Source: Streptomyces sp. NBC_01471 (GTDB lineage Bacteria; Actinomycetota; Actinomycetes; Streptomycetales; Streptomycetaceae). From it: a DNA stretch of 64,000 nt. The position numbers were made by a program, and so were the translations under genes. The DNA is taken from the NCBI RefSeq assembly GCF_041438865.1, contig NZ_CP109450.1, positions 1,777,001 to 1,841,000 on the forward strand. Direction: 5' to 3'. The notes beneath the pieces were generated by a model, which was not told where the DNA came from, did not search any database, and saw only the letters and a list, made by a program, of their open reading frames with translations. Each line of letters starts with the position of its first letter. Position 1 is the stretch's first letter. This document shows, piece after piece, positions 15,537 to 24,070 of the stretch.

Positions 15537-16898
15537 ATGAGCAAGGACCTGAGCCAGACCGCGTACGACCACCTGTGGATGCACTTCACGGACATGTCGT
15601 CGTACGAGAACGCGCCCATTCCCACCATCGTGCGTGGCGAGGGCACCTACATCTTCGACGACAAGGGCAAGCGCTACCTCGACGGTCTCTCGGGCCTGTT
15701 CGTGGTCAACGCGGGCCACGGCCGCCAGGAGCTGGCGGAGACCGCGTACAAGCAGGCGCAGGAGCTGGCCTTCTTCCCGGTCTGGTCGTACGCCCACCCG
15801 AAGGCCGTCGAGCTGGCCGAGCGCCTCGCGAACTACGCGCCCGGCGACCTCAACAAGGTCTTCTTCACGACGGGCGGCGGCGAGGCCGTCGAGACCGCCT
15901 GGAAGCTGGCGAAGCAGTACCACAAGCTCACCGGCAACCACCAGAAGTACAAGGTCATCTCCCGCGCGGTCGCCTACCACGGCACCCCGGCCGGCGCCCT
16001 GTCCATCACCGGACTGCCCGCGCTCAAGGCCCCCTTCGAGCCGCTGGTCCCCGGCGCGCACAAGGTGCCCAACACCAACATCTACCGCGCCCCGATCCAC
16101 GGCGACGACCCGGTGGCCTTCGGCCGCTGGGCCGCCGACCAGATCGAGCAGGAGATCCTCTTCGAGGGCCCCGAGACGGTCGCCGCCGTCTTCCTGGAGC
16201 CGGTGCAGAACGCCGGCGGCTGCTTCCCGCCGCCGCCCGGATACTTCCAGCGCGTGCGCGAGATCTGCGACAAGTACAACGTGCTGCTCGTGTCCGACGA
16301 GGTCATCTGCGCCTTCGGCCGCCTCGGCACGATGTTCGCGTGTGACAAGTTCGACTACGTGCCGGACATGATCACCTGCGCCAAGGGCATGACGTCGGGC
16401 TACTCCCCGATAGGCGCCTGCATCATCTCCGACCGGCTGGCCGAGCCGTTCTACCGTGACGGCAACACCTTCCTGCACGGCTACACCTTCGGCGGCCACC
16501 CGGTCTCCGCCGCCGTCGGCGTCGCCAACCTCGACCTCTTCGAGCGCGAGGGCCTCAACCAGCACGTCCTCGACAACGAGGCCGCCTTCTACTCGACGCT
16601 GCAGAAGCTCAACGACCTGCCGATCGTCGGCGACGTCCGCGGCAACGGCTTCTTCTACGGCGTCGAGCTGGTCAAGGACAAGGCGACCAAGGAGTCCTTC
16701 AACGAGGACGAGACCGAGCGCATCCTCTACAACGCCGTCTCCAAGGGCCTGTACGAGGCCGGTCTGTACTGCCGGGCCGACGACCGCGGCGACCCGGTCG
16801 TCCAGATCGCGCCGCCGCTGATCTCCGACCAGTCGACGTTCGACGAGATCGAGTCGATCATGCGCGGGGTCCTCACCGAGGCCTGGGCGAAGATCTGA
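15537..16898 (+). CDS. Class III aminotransferase, probable putrescine/diamine-pyruvate transaminase
   Basis: This 453-aa PLP-dependent fold-type I omega-aminotransferase has Asp254 in LLVSDEVICAFGRLG, which contacts the PLP ring nitrogen, and the Schiff-base Lys283 in CAKGMTSGYSP. The sequence and length match the SpuC-type putrescine/polyamine:pyruvate aminotransferases, which convert putrescine to 4-aminobutyraldehyde. That aldehyde would be the substrate of the divergent dehydrogenase. Translation begins at ATG 15537, two bases after the regulator stop; an upstream in-frame start at 15519 would overlap the regulator. Two strong hairpins follow the gene. Beta-alanine or taurine transamination is possible, but context favours diamines. 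Confidence 0.87.
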   Translation: MSKDLSQTAYDHLWMHFTDMSSYENAPIPTIVRGEGTYIFDDKGKRYLDGLSGLFVVNAGHGRQELAETAYKQAQELAFFPVWSYAHPKAVELAERLANYAPGDLNKVFFTTGGGEAVETAWKLAKQYHKLTGNHQKYKVISRAVAYHGTPAGALSITGLPALKAPFEPLVPGAHKVPNTNIYRAPIHGDDPVAFGRWAADQIEQEILFEGPETVAAVFLEPVQNAGGCFPPPPGYFQRVREICDKYNVLLVSDEVICAFGRLGTMFACDKFDYVPDMITCAKGMTSGYSPIGACIISDRLAEPFYRDGNTFLHGYTFGGHPVSAAVGVANLDLFEREGLNQHVLDNEAAFYSTLQKLNDLPIVGDVRGNGFFYGVELVKDKATKESFNEDETERILYNAVSKGLYEAGLYCRADDRGDPVVQIAPPLISDQSTFDEIESIMRGVLTEAWAKI

Positions 16899-16920
16899 TC
16901 CCGCCCCGGCCCGGGGTCTT

Positions 16921-16948
16921 CCGTCCGGATCAGGTCTGATCCGGACGG
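16921..16948 (+). terminator. First hairpin terminator after the aminotransferase
   Basis: CCGTCCGGATCA and TGATCCGGACGG form a 12-bp perfect stem with a 4-base loop, 22 bases after the stop codon. A second, longer hairpin follows. Confidence 0.75.
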
Positions 16949-16968
16949 CCGACTCCCTGTGACCCGTC

Positions 16969-17012
16969 GGCCCGGCCGCACCCGTACGAGTGGATACGGG
17001 TGCGGCCGGGCC
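16969..17012 (+). terminator. Second hairpin terminator after the aminotransferase
   Basis: An 18-bp perfect stem (GGCCCGGCCGCACCCGTA at 16969-16986 with its complement at 16995-17012) has an 8-base loop. Tandem hairpins without U-runs are a common Streptomyces terminator arrangement. Confidence 0.75.
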
Positions 17013-17127
17013 GCGTGCTGTCCGCACACCCCCGCCCCGAGTCCCTACGGTGCCCAGTGACCTATCGGCTCCCCCGCCGTTTTCCCGGCGGGGACCGACA
17101 TCAGATCTGAACCGAGGTGTGCTCGCC

Positions 17128-17865
17128 ATGGTGGCCCCACCGGACAACGACGTGCTCTGGGCGCGCTCAGCGCACTACTCCCACAGCGGCTCACCCGCGC
17201 TCACCGGTGTCTCGCTCGGCGTGCGCGAGGCGGAGATCCTCGCGGTGCTCGGTCCGCGCGGCAGCGGCAAGACCACCCTGCTGCGCTGTCTCTCGGGCCA
17301 GCTCGTCCCGCAGCAGGGCGAGGTGTGGTTCAACAGCAGCCCCGTGCACACCCTGGGCCGGGTGGCACGCGAGCGGCTGCGGGTCACCCGGTTCAGCTGG
17401 GTCGACCCCGAGCCCCGGCTGGTACCCGAACTGACGGCCTGGGAGAACACGGCCCTGCCCCTGCTGCTGAACGGCGCTCCGCACCGCGCCGCCAGGCACA
17501 CGGCCGTCCAGTGGCTGGAGCGGCTCGACCTGGGGGCGTACGCCGCCAAGCGTCCGCACGCCCTGCTCCAGGCGCAGCGCCAGCGGGTGGCGGTCGCCCG
17601 CGCGCTGGCCGCCGGTCCGGCGGTGCTCTTCGCCGACGAGCCCACCGCCGTCCTGCACGGCGCGGACGGTACCCAGCTGCTGCGCACCCTCGTCACCGCC
17701 GCCCGTTCGCACGGGATCACCGTGGTACTCGCCACCCATGACCCCGAGGTCGCCGCGTGCGCCGACCGTACGGTCCTGCTCCGGGACGGCCGCCGCGCCG
17801 CCTCCCTCAGCGGCACGGGCGCGACCAGCGACGAGGGGCGCTCCGCGTGCTCGCTCTCCGTCTAG
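17128..17865 (+). CDS. ABC transporter ATPase (LolD/MacB class) with degenerate motifs
   Basis: This 245-aa ATP-binding subunit has an intact Walker A GPRGSGKTT (42-50), Walker B VLFADEP (166-172) and H-switch ATHD. The other motifs are unusual. The Q-loop position reads WVDPEPRLVP without the expected Gln, the signature LSGGQ is LLQAQ (146-150), and the D-loop reads VLHGAD. ATP binding looks possible but canonical hydrolysis is doubtful. The ATG at 17128 has GAGGTG nine bases before it. The gene overlaps the next one, which encodes a membrane protein, by 19 bases, so the two probably form one exporter-type complex of unknown substrate. Confidence 0.85.
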   Translation: MVAPPDNDVLWARSAHYSHSGSPALTGVSLGVREAEILAVLGPRGSGKTTLLRCLSGQLVPQQGEVWFNSSPVHTLGRVARERLRVTRFSWVDPEPRLVPELTAWENTALPLLLNGAPHRAARHTAVQWLERLDLGAYAAKRPHALLQAQRQRVAVARALAAGPAVLFADEPTAVLHGADGTQLLRTLVTAARSHGITVVLATHDPEVAACADRTVLLRDGRRAASLSGTGATSDEGRSACSLSV

Positions 17866-18968
17866 CCCGCGGCTCCGGACCTCTCGTCCTGCTGCGGAGA
17901 CTGCTGGTCGCGGCGGCGTCGGCCGGTGTCGGACTGCTGCTGCTCCGGGTGCTCGGTTACGCGGTGGGGCACCCGGCACCGGCGGCAGGCGCCGGGCTGC
18001 GGCTGCTCTGGTGCCTGATCCCGCTGGCGGCGACGGTGCGCCTCGCGGCGGCGGTGGCCCGCACCGACCCCGGCATCCGCCCGAGCCACGGGTCGACGGC
18101 CGCGGGACTCGGACCGGCCGGGCGCGCCGTGCTGTCGGCGGTGTCCGCCGCGCTCACCTGCGCCCTGGGCAGCGGGGCGGCGCTGCTGCTCTTCCTCCAT
18201 CTGCGCAGCGGTGGCGGACTGCCCTTCCACAGTGCGGCCCGGCGGCCGGTAGCGGGCAGTCCGCTGCCGATGCCCGCGGCTCTGCTCCTGCTGGCGGCGG
18301 TTCCGGTCGCGGCGGCCGTGAGCAGCGCCTGGGCCGTGCGGCGCCGCAGACCCGTCCGCGAGGACGCCGCCCCGAGGGGGGCGGCCTGGGGCGTGGCACT
18401 CGTCGCGGCGGGGCTCGCGGCCGAGGCGTACGGAAGCGGCAGGCCCGGGGTCGCCCCGCTGCCGGTGCCCGGCCTTTCCGGCGGCGGTCCTGCCGTGCCG
18501 GCCGGCTGGTCCCTGACCGCGCTGGGGCTCGCCGTCGCGGCTCCTGCCCTGACCCATCTGTGCGGGCGGCTCCTGCAGTCCGTACGGCCGGGGGCGGTGC
18601 GCCTCCTCGCGGGCCGGGTGCTCCAGTCCGAAGCGGCCCGGATCGGCCGGCCGCTCGGCGTGTGCTGCGCGGTGGCCTCGGGGATCGTCGCCGTTTCCGC
18701 GCTGCCCGGTGCGGCCGTCCGGCAGGCCGGTCCGCTGACCGCGCTGGGCGCCGCGCTCGTCGTGGCCTGCACGGCCGCCACTCTGCTCAGCGCCGCCGTC
18801 GAGGCCCGGCAGGACCGCGCTGCGACGACAGCGGCCCTGCTGCGCGGGTGCGCCCCGGCGGGAGTGCTGCGGTCGGCCGCCGTGCTGCGCGTGATCGCTC
18901 TGCTGACCCTGTTCACCCCGCTGACCTGGGGTGTCGCGGTGCTCGCCGCGACACCCCTGTCCCGGTGA
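17847..18968 (+). CDS. Multi-pass membrane protein, partner of the preceding ABC ATPase
   Basis: This protein of about 373 aa consists largely of nine or ten hydrophobic Ala/Leu/Val segments joined by short charged loops; no soluble domain is evident. I chose GTG 17847 because GAGGGG lies about ten bases upstream and the overlap with the ATPase gene implies coupled translation; an earlier frame start would read through the ATPase in another frame. It resembles the reduced permeases found beside actinomycete FtsX/MacB-like ATPases but lacks a recognisable periplasmic domain. Substrate unknown. Confidence 0.7.
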   Translation: MLALRLARGSGPLVLLRRLLVAAASAGVGLLLLRVLGYAVGHPAPAAGAGLRLLWCLIPLAATVRLAAAVARTDPGIRPSHGSTAAGLGPAGRAVLSAVSAALTCALGSGAALLLFLHLRSGGGLPFHSAARRPVAGSPLPMPAALLLLAAVPVAAAVSSAWAVRRRRPVREDAAPRGAAWGVALVAAGLAAEAYGSGRPGVAPLPVPGLSGGGPAVPAGWSLTALGLAVAAPALTHLCGRLLQSVRPGAVRLLAGRVLQSEAARIGRPLGVCCAVASGIVAVSALPGAAVRQAGPLTALGAALVVACTAATLLSAAVEARQDRAATTAALLRGCAPAGVLRSAAVLRVIALLTLFTPLTWGVAVLAATPLSR

Positions 18969-18979
18969 AAGGGCTGCCC

Positions 18980-19014
18980 TCAGGATGGCGCCGTCCGGGA
19001 CGGTGCCGTCCTGA
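18980..19014. terminator. Bidirectional hairpin between convergent genes
   Basis: TCAGGATGGCGCCGTCC (from 18980) pairs with GGACGGTGCCGTCCTGA (to 19014), with two G-U pairs and a very tight loop. It lies between the membrane protein gene and the convergent amidohydrolase gene. Confidence 0.6.
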
Positions 19015-19056
19015 ACGCGGGGCTTCCGCAGCGGGGAACCTGCTGCCGGGCCAGGG

Positions 19057-20682
19057 TCACAGACGCGCGTCGCGATGGGTCGGTTCGCCGTCGAGGACGG
19101 TCAGCAGCACCGGAAGGCGCGGCAGCTCGGTGGCCGCCGTGACGAGCGGGTCGCCGGCGAGGACCGTCAGGTCGGCGCGGTGGCCGACCGCGATACGGCC
19201 GGCCTCGTGCTCCTCGCCCGCCGCGTAGGCGGCGTGGACCGTCATGCCCCGGAGGGCCTCCAGGGCGGTGAGTGCCTGTTCCGGGCCGTGCGGCGCCCGG
19301 GCGAGGTCGCGGGAGGGTCTGCGGTGCCGGGCCCCAGCCATCACGTCCAGCGGCGGGTAGGGGGCGATCGGCCAGTCGGAGCCGAGGACGACGACCGCGC
19401 CGGAGTCGTGCAGGTCGCGGCAGCGCCAGGCGCGTGAGGCACGCTCCTCACCGAGACGGCGCGACCAGTTGTCGGTGTGGTCGGCCCGGGTGAAATCGCA
19501 GCAGTGGGTCGGCTGCATGGAGGCGATGACACCCAACTCGGCGAACCGGCGCAGGGTGTCGTCGGGGACGGTCTCTATGTGCTCGACCCGGTGCCGCACT
19601 CCCCGCCCGCCGCCGGCCTGTGCCTTCTCGACCGCGTCGAGGACATGGCGTACGGCCGCGTCACCGATGGCGTGGGTGGCGGTGGGCACGCCGGCCCGGT
19701 GCAGTGCGCCGACGACGCGGGTGTACTCCTCGGGGTCCGGCCAGAAGGCGTGCCGGGACTCGCCGTGGCAGTCCGGGTGTTCCAGCCAGGCAGTGCCGTT
19801 GTCGATGGTGCCGTCCATGAAGATCTTGACGCCGTCGGTGCGCCACAGGCGGCCGCCCGCGCCCTGCTGCTCGATGAGTGCGCGCACGCCGTCGGCGCCG
19901 GTGCCGGGCTGGCACCAGGGCGCGACCCGCAGCCGCAGCGGCAGTTCCCCGGCCGCGTCGAGTTCGGCGTAGAACGCGAGGCTGTCGCCGTTGGCGTCCA
20001 TGGCGTGGCCGCCGGTGAGACCCGAGGCGGCCATGGCGCGCAGCACGGCGGCGAGCCGTTCGCGCCGTTCCTCGCGGGTGGGCTGCGGGGCGACCCGCTC
20101 CACCAGCTCGCAGGCGGCGTCCTCCAGGAGCAGACCGGTGGGCCGGCCGTCGGCGCCGCACACCACCTCGGCGGTGGCCTGGTCGAAGGTCCGCGGTCCG
20201 TCCACGCCGGCGAGCCGCAGCGCGCGCCGGCTGGCCAGCATGGAGTGCGCGTCGAAGAGCAGCAGCAGGGCGGGCACACCGTCGAGCACGGCGTCGAAGG
20301 GGGCCGTCCCGACGGGGTGGCCGGCGAAGACGTTGGGGTCGAGGCCCCAGCCGTGCAGCCACGCACCGGGGGCGAGATCCCGCACCGCGCGGGCGAGCGC
20401 CTCGCGCACCTGCCCGACGTCGGTACAGGACGAGAGGTCCAGACCGCCGGTCAGCTCGGCGCCCGAGACGGGGTGGATGTGTCCGTCGACCAGACCGGGG
20501 GTCACTACCGCGCCCTTGAGGTCGATCACGGTGGTCGAGGCGTCGGCGAGCGCGCGGATCTCCGGGGTGTCACCGAGCGCGGTGATGCGCCCGTCGGCCG
20601 CGGCGAGCGCGGTCTGCGGCAGGAACTCGCCGGTGGCCGGGTCGAGCAGACGGGCCGAGAGAAGGATCAGAGAGGTGCGCAT
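19057..20682 (-). CDS. Amidohydrolase family protein (YtcJ-like)
   Basis: This 541-aa metal-dependent hydrolase has an N-terminal beta-sandwich and then a TIM barrel. The metal motif HIHPVSG follows VVTPGLVDG near residue 70, and later barrel motifs include THAIGDAAV and a C-terminal SDWPIAPYPPL. Members hydrolyse amides or imides such as formamides, hydantoin-like rings or N-acyl amines; the exact substrate cannot be read from sequence. AAGGA lies six bases before the ATG. It is 20 bases downstream of the TetR gene on the same strand and divergent from an NCS1 nucleobase-type permease, suggesting uptake and hydrolysis of a cyclic nitrogen compound under TetR control. Confidence 0.85.
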   Translation of the reverse strand: MRTSLILLSARLLDPATGEFLPQTALAAADGRITALGDTPEIRALADASTTVIDLKGAVVTPGLVDGHIHPVSGAELTGGLDLSSCTDVGQVREALARAVRDLAPGAWLHGWGLDPNVFAGHPVGTAPFDAVLDGVPALLLLFDAHSMLASRRALRLAGVDGPRTFDQATAEVVCGADGRPTGLLLEDAACELVERVAPQPTREERRERLAAVLRAMAASGLTGGHAMDANGDSLAFYAELDAAGELPLRLRVAPWCQPGTGADGVRALIEQQGAGGRLWRTDGVKIFMDGTIDNGTAWLEHPDCHGESRHAFWPDPEEYTRVVGALHRAGVPTATHAIGDAAVRHVLDAVEKAQAGGGRGVRHRVEHIETVPDDTLRRFAELGVIASMQPTHCCDFTRADHTDNWSRRLGEERASRAWRCRDLHDSGAVVVLGSDWPIAPYPPLDVMAGARHRRPSRDLARAPHGPEQALTALEALRGMTVHAAYAAGEEHEAGRIAVGHRADLTVLAGDPLVTAATELPRLPVLLTVLDGEPTHRDARL

Positions 20683-20702
20683 GGGGGTTCCTTGGAGAGA
20701 GG

Positions 20703-21344
20703 TCAGTTCTCGGCGGCGGCGGTCAGCGTGCCGGCGGGCAGGCCGAGTTCGCGTTCCGCGGTGGCGGCGGGCATGTGCCGGACCACCGGCGGGTCGTCGC
20801 CGCTGTCGCCGCTGTTGACGAGTGCGCCGAGGCCGTCGAGGACGACCAGGATCTGAATGGCCGTCAGTGGCGGGTCCTCGGTGTGGAACTCGCCCTGTTC
20901 GACGCCGTCGCGGATGAGCCCTTCGAGCCGGTCACGCCAGGCGGCCTCCTGAACACGGACCCGCTCACGCAGCGCGGGCCGGTAGCGGCTGAGGTGCCGG
21001 GCGTTGAGCCAGAGCCGGCTGATGTCGTCGTACGAATCCCCGGCCGCCCGCGCGAAGAACCGTGCCAGGTGCCGGGTGGGGCTGGCGTCCGCCCGGTCGC
21101 CCGGAAGGAGTTCGTCGAGTTCGGAGCCGGCGGCTGCCCCGTAGGCCTCGGACACCAGATCCTCCACGGCCGGGAAGTAGTGACTGATCAGCCCCGGCCG
21201 GACGTCGAGCTCCTCGGCGATGCGGCGGAGGGTAATGCACTCCAGCCCCTCGGCCAGTGCCACCCCGGCGGCCGCGGCAACGATTTCCGCACGTCTCGCG
21301 GCCGGATCTTTGCGGATTCGCTTGTTCTGAATGCTTGACGGCAT
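20703..21344 (-). CDS. TetR/AcrR family transcriptional regulator
   Basis: This 213-aa regulator has an N-terminal TetR helix-turn-helix (about 12-60), with ITLRRIAEELDVRPGLISHYF as the recognition part (quoted in pieces: ITLRRIAEELDV, GLISHYF) and an all-helical ligand domain. It reads from the ATG at 21344, 69 bases from the divergent NCS1 permease start. The amidohydrolase gene follows 20 bases downstream. TetR proteins usually repress divergent neighbours and release DNA on binding a substrate, so it probably controls the permease and amidohydrolase. The short shared control region holds only a weak GTGTGC/GCACAC pair (21362-21367 and 21389-21394). Confidence 0.88.
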   Translation of the reverse strand: MPSSIQNKRIRKDPAARRAEIVAAAAGVALAEGLECITLRRIAEELDVRPGLISHYFPAVEDLVSEAYGAAAGSELDELLPGDRADASPTRHLARFFARAAGDSYDDISRLWLNARHLSRYRPALRERVRVQEAAWRDRLEGLIRDGVEQGEFHTEDPPLTAIQILVVLDGLGALVNSGDSGDDPPVVRHMPAATAERELGLPAGTLTAAAEN

Positions 21345-21413
21345 GGAATCGATGCTATTGAGTGTGCGACCAACAAGCAAGCAGCTGGGCACACAGCATC
21401 CGGAGGGGCCCGC

Positions 21414-22871
21414 ATGGCGTCCACGCTTCCCGAACCGCACCACGACAGCCGCTCCGCGCAGCAGGAGGCGCGGCCCCCGTCGGACGGGGCGGCCCGAGTC
21501 GAGTCCCACGGCATCGATCACATCCCCGAGGACGAACGCCACGGCCACCCGCGGCAGTTGTTCTCCGTCTGGGCGGCGGCCAGTGTCAACTACCTGAGCC
21601 TCGTGATCGGCGGCGCCCTGATCCTCATGGGCCTGACCCTGTGGCAGGCCCTCGCGGTGATCGTGGTGGGCAACCTCTTCTGGCTGCTCACCGGACTGCT
21701 CTCCATATCCGGACCGTCCGCGGGCGCACCGAGCGAGGTGATCACCCGGGCGATGTTCGGAATCCGGGGCAACCGGGTGAACAACGCGGTCGTCGGCTGG
21801 ATGATCTCCGTCTGCTACTTCGCCCTGAACCTGGCCGCCGCGGCGACCGCCGCCTTCTCCCTCGTCGAGAAGAGCGGCATCCCCGCGAGCACCGGCGTCA
21901 AGATCGTCGTCGTCCTGGTCATCGCCACGGTCACCCTGACCATCGGCGTCTACGGCCACGGCATGATCATGAAGCTGTACCTCCCGCTGACCCTGGCCCT
22001 CACCGCCGTCTTCGCCGTCGTCGCGGTCTGCGTGTTCCGGCACACGGACTTCTCGTACGCGCCGGCCGAACCGCTCAGCGGCACCGGGCTGTGGACGGCT
22101 CTCATCGCCGGGGTCACCCTGATCGGCTCCGGTCCGCTGTCCTACACCACCAGCGCCGACTTCTCCCGCTACCTGCCCCGGACCACCTCGGCGAGGTCGA
22201 TCGTGGGGTGGACCGCGCTGGGCGGCTTCCTGCCCAGCGTCGCCGTCTGTTCCCTGGGCGCCTTCGCCGCGACCGCGGTCGACATGACGGATCCGCAGTC
22301 CGGGCTCCAGAAGATCCTGCCCGGCTGGTTCGACCCGTTCTTCCTGTTCGCCCTGGTCCTCGGCACGATCGCCATCAACGCCCTGACGTCCTACAGTGCG
22401 GGACTCGCCCTCCAGGCCGTCGGCGTCCGCATCCGCCGTTCCCTCAGCGTGATCGCCGACGGAACCGCCGCCGTCTCCCTCACCCTCTACGGGCTGCTCG
22501 TCTCCAACTTCCTCGACACCGTCAGCAACGTCCTTCAGCTCACCGTGGTCCTGCTCGGCCCGGCCATGGCCATCTACGCCACGGACATCCTGCTGCGCCG
22601 CAACCGGTACGACGGCCCCACCCTCATGGACGAGACCCCCGGCAGCCCCTTCTGGTACACCGCAGGCGTCAGCACGGCGGGGGCCCTGGCCCTCGCGGGA
22701 GGCGTCGCCGTGGCGGCCCTGTGCGTCGACACCCTCTACACCGGGCCGATCGCACAGGCCCTGGGCGGCGTGGACCTGGCCCTCCCCGCCGGTATCGTCG
22801 TCGCCTCCCTCCTCTACGCGATCCTCCTGCGGAGCACGGGCGGCGGGGACACCCGCCACCTCCCGGCCTGA
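21414..22871 (+). CDS. NCS1 family purine/cytosine-type permease
   Basis: This 485-aa secondary transporter has about twelve hydrophobic segments after a ~45-residue charged N-terminus. NCS1 features include SVWAAASVNYLS in TM1, GPSAGAPSEVITRAMFGIRGNRVN after TM2 (quoted in pieces: GAPSEVITRAMFG, RGNRVN) and the cytoplasmic RYLPRTTS loop. Relatives import cytosine, purines, allantoin or hydantoins with protons or sodium. GGAGGGG lies six bases before the ATG. Divergence from a TetR-amidohydrolase unit suggests that the imported compound is opened by that hydrolase. A distant paralogue is encoded at 61646-63121. Confidence 0.87.
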   Translation: MASTLPEPHHDSRSAQQEARPPSDGAARVESHGIDHIPEDERHGHPRQLFSVWAAASVNYLSLVIGGALILMGLTLWQALAVIVVGNLFWLLTGLLSISGPSAGAPSEVITRAMFGIRGNRVNNAVVGWMISVCYFALNLAAAATAAFSLVEKSGIPASTGVKIVVVLVIATVTLTIGVYGHGMIMKLYLPLTLALTAVFAVVAVCVFRHTDFSYAPAEPLSGTGLWTALIAGVTLIGSGPLSYTTSADFSRYLPRTTSARSIVGWTALGGFLPSVAVCSLGAFAATAVDMTDPQSGLQKILPGWFDPFFLFALVLGTIAINALTSYSAGLALQAVGVRIRRSLSVIADGTAAVSLTLYGLLVSNFLDTVSNVLQLTVVLLGPAMAIYATDILLRRNRYDGPTLMDETPGSPFWYTAGVSTAGALALAGGVAVAALCVDTLYTGPIAQALGGVDLALPAGIVVASLLYAILLRSTGGGDTRHLPA

Positions 22872-22954
22872 CCGCCACCCTGCGGCGGGGCCTGCCCGGC
22901 GGGCCACGGTGGAGCGCCGCCGGCCCCGTGGAGGCGTCCCCCTACGATGACCGG

Positions 22955-24061
22955 ATGCCGACCACACCTGAGCGTGACCGCGAGATCGAGACCCTCGACC
23001 AGTTCGACCGGGCCGCCGCCCGAGGAGCGCTCGGTGGATACCGCGTCCAGGCCGTCGACCTGACGGACCGTACCGACACACTGCTCTCGGCGGACACATC
23101 GGGCGCCGTCTTCCTCGGGTGCCCCATGCGACCCGAGGCCGAGTCCGCGGTGGGCGCCGCGGGCGCACTGGTCTTCCCGCCGGTCCCCGGCCTGCCCTTC
23201 GCCCCGTACCGCGGGCTGCTGTACTCCGCGGACGAACTGTTCGCGGGTCTGGCGGACAGCGGTTACGAGGCGACCCCGGACGCCCGCGCGTACGCCTGGT
23301 TCCAGCGGACCGGGAACGACGGCGACATATTCGCCTCGATGCTCCGCTCCATCCATGACGACGCGATCTCGGACGCACTCGACGAACACCTCGACAGCGC
23401 ACGGGTGGTGGGCGTCATGGGCGGCCACGCCATGGCCCGCGGCACGGCGGAGTACGCGGGGGCGGCGCGGCTGGGCCGTACGCTCGCCCGCACCGGTCTG
23501 ACCGTCGCCACCGGCGGCGGACCCGGTGCCATGGAGGCCGCCAACCTCGGCGCGTACGCAGCGCCCTTCCGGGACGGAATGCTGGACGAGGCGATGGAAC
23601 TCCTCGGCAAGACACCGTCGTTCAGGCCGTCCGTCTCCGACTGGGCGAGCGCCGCCTTCGAGGTGCGCGGCCGCTGGCCGGACGGCGGGGACTCGGTGGG
23701 CATCCCCACCTGGTTCTACGGCCACGAGCCGCCGAACGCCTTCGCCGGGCACATCGCCAAGTACTTCGCCAACGCCACCCGCGAGGACGGACTGCTGGCC
23801 CGTTCGACGGCGGGCGTCGTCTTCCTGCCCGGCGCGGCCGGGACCGTCCAGGAGATCTTCGACAACGCGACCCCGAACTACTACCGCTCGCACGGCGAAC
23901 CGTCCCCGATGGTCCTGGTGGACCGCGCGCACTGGACCGAGGAACTGCCTGCCTGGCCGCTGCTCCGGGCGCTGGCCAAGGGCCGGTCGATGGAGTCCCG
24001 TATCGCCCTGGTCGACACGGTGGACGAGGCACCCGAGGCACTGGCCGGGATGGTCTTCTGA
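22955..24061 (+). CDS. LOG/TIGR00730-like Rossmann protein
   Basis: This 368-aa protein contains a LOG-type Rossmann domain in its C-terminal two thirds: VVGVMGGHAMARG begins it and TGGGPGAMEAANLGA is the phosphate-binding loop. The family motif PGGxGTxxE appears as LPGAAGTVQEIFDN, keeping Gly-Thr and Glu but changing the second Gly. LOG proteins release cytokinin bases or hydrolyse nucleoside monophosphates; this longer branch is uncharacterised as far as I know. An N-terminal part of about 140 residues has no motif I recognise. It starts 83 bases after the permease gene on the same strand. Confidence 0.75.
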   Translation: MPTTPERDREIETLDQFDRAAARGALGGYRVQAVDLTDRTDTLLSADTSGAVFLGCPMRPEAESAVGAAGALVFPPVPGLPFAPYRGLLYSADELFAGLADSGYEATPDARAYAWFQRTGNDGDIFASMLRSIHDDAISDALDEHLDSARVVGVMGGHAMARGTAEYAGAARLGRTLARTGLTVATGGGPGAMEAANLGAYAAPFRDGMLDEAMELLGKTPSFRPSVSDWASAAFEVRGRWPDGGDSVGIPTWFYGHEPPNAFAGHIAKYFANATREDGLLARSTAGVVFLPGAAGTVQEIFDNATPNYYRSHGEPSPMVLVDRAHWTEELPAWPLLRALAKGRSMESRIALVDTVDEAPEALAGMVF

Positions 24062-24070
24062 CCTCGGGGC

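Noticed and set aside
21362..21394. GTGTGC/GCACAC pair as a TetR operator between the TetR and NCS1 genes
   Set aside because: Only six bases per arm with a 21-base spacer; too weak to list as an operator.
20703..23402. An 899-codon minus-strand frame covering the TetR gene and the NCS1 permease antisense
   Set aside because: Only the first 213 codons from 21344 match a real protein family; the rest is antisense to the permease and lacks coding character.
21362..24061. A long plus-strand frame reading through the permease in another phase into the LOG-like gene
   Set aside because: The permease in its own frame is unambiguous; only the part from 22955 matches a family.
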